This document shows positions 63,315 through 64,000 of a stretch of DNA of 64,000 bases, piece by piece. Numbering within the stretch: the stretch's first letter is position 1; every line of letters starts with the position of its first letter. This DNA is from Bacteroides sp. GTDB lineage: Bacteria; Bacteroidota; Bacteroidia; Bacteroidales; Bacteroidaceae. The notes beneath the pieces are model-generated. The model saw only the letters and a program-made list of their open reading frames with translations, was not told the origin of the DNA and made no database searches. Where the stretch lies: contig JAJQAY010000140.1 of NCBI GenBank assembly GCA_021203515.1, positions 39,174 to 103,173 of the forward strand, given 5' to 3'. The translations under genes were made by a program, and so were the position numbers.

Positions 63315-64000
63315 ATGAAAACAGAAGATTCCACCATACAGGCAAAGATACTGCTCAGCATCTTCATCGCCCTTGCCGCCATCTGCTTCCTGATGGCCAT
63401 GCTTACCTCCTGCCAGACCGACGACCTCCCGGCAACGACCCCGACGGCACGTACATCACCCTCAGCGCCCTGCAGGCCGACATCCTGCCGATGGGAGGCG
63501 ATGTCACCGCCACCCGCAATGCCGCCCCCGCCACCCGCGCCACCGTCGACACCGACGCCGACGGCTACGACCTCGCCACCCACACCGTGAAGCTCAGCTT
63601 CGTGCCCGGCGACGTACTGCACCTCAGACTGAGCGTCTCGGCAGATGGCGGTTATACCTATACCCCACCTCTCCACCGCCACCCTGCAGACTGACGGCAC
63701 CTGGACCCTCGGCCCCACCCTCGTCTTGCCGCAGCACATGCAGAGCCCGCACCTACTCGAAGCCTTCTACGATGGAAAAACCACCCCCTACACCAATGAT
63801 ACCGACTACGTTAATGCCTATAACACCGCCATCAATGGCAAGCTCTCTCCCACTGACGGGAAAACACGCTTTCACGACTTACTCAAGGCAAGCCTCGGCA
63901 ACGGCACCATCACCCCCTCCCCCTCCGGCGCCCTCACCCTGACGTTCGCCCATAGCAGCGCCCTCGTCCGCATCACCGACATCGACAACCGCCTGAACAC
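63315..64000 (+). pseudogene. Fimbrillin-family lipoprotein, two frameshifts, 3' end outside window
   Basis: Starts at 63315, 55 bases after the previous fimbrillin gene, with a lipoprotein signal (AAICFLMAMLTSC). The repaired protein contains GTYITLSALQADILPMGGDV, LHLRLSVSADGGYTYTPLST and, near the right edge, LVRITDIDNRLN, typical of the N-terminal half of fimbrillin-like proteins. A missing G near 63430 and an extra C near 63667 break the frame. It is very GC-rich, like its neighbour, and probably belongs to the same fimbrial operon. Confidence 0.68.

Overview
The window comes from a gut-type Bacteroidales genome, most likely Bacteroides or a close relative. The evidence is a SusC/SusD pair with a hybrid two-component regulator, Bacteroides-type promoters (TTTG, 19 bases, TAnnTTTG), fimbrillin lipoproteins, PCMD and calycin-like lipoproteins, and the gltA-icd-acn and mutA-mutB gene orders.

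Layout. 1-4283: two fimbriae-assembly lipoproteins on the minus strand. 4648-9402: the citrate branch of the TCA cycle (aconitase, isocitrate dehydrogenase, citrate synthase). 9403-10338: a spacer rich in repeats. 10339-12227: an SF1 helicase flanked by two copies of a GC-rich palindromic element. 12599-18887: a branched-chain amino acid operon (leader peptide and attenuator, ilvD, ilvB, ilvN, acyl-ACP thioesterase, ilvC). 19155-34657: a polysaccharide utilisation locus, all on the minus strand (SusC, SusD, surface lipoprotein, hybrid two-component sensor, GH29, GH105, GH2). 35064-39049: SlyD-type prolyl isomerase, a cysteine desulfidase-like protein, a PCMD lipoprotein and an outer-membrane barrel. 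39613-45844: two calycin-like/PCMD lipoproteins and a polytopic SH3 protein. 46192-52803: aroC, an M20 peptidase, anmK, a NUDIX hydrolase and topoisomerase III. 53166-54549: a secreted sulfatase. About 54569-54631: a candidate small RNA. 54765-58812: methylmalonyl-CoA mutase. 59097-61481: a YidE/AspT-type transporter and a cytidylate kinase-like protein. 62044-64000: two GC-rich fimbrillin-type lipoproteins.

How the parts fit. The PUL would bind, import and cut a glycan carrying fucose, galactose and unsaturated uronic acid. TCA enzymes and methylmalonyl-CoA mutase belong to anaerobic Bacteroides carbon flow (glutamate synthesis, and the succinate-propionate pathway). The ilv operon carries a textbook attenuator: a 24-codon leader with an Ile-Ile-Arg-Val-Val-Val-Val run, a terminator, and a 10-base antiterminator pairing.

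Two kinds of signal stand out beyond the genes. First, intergenic DNA is full of structured repeats: long hairpins whose arms are made of short tandem repeats and several of which share a GCGCAGC core; tandem repeats of 21-22 bases whose sequence differs at each locus; and a GC-rich palindromic element. Second, 19 genes are interrupted by about 30 single-base indels, mostly in homopolymers, and 5 in-frame stops. Every complete gene regains a length divisible by three when these are repaired, so much of this is probably sequence error, although the PUL is hit hardest.
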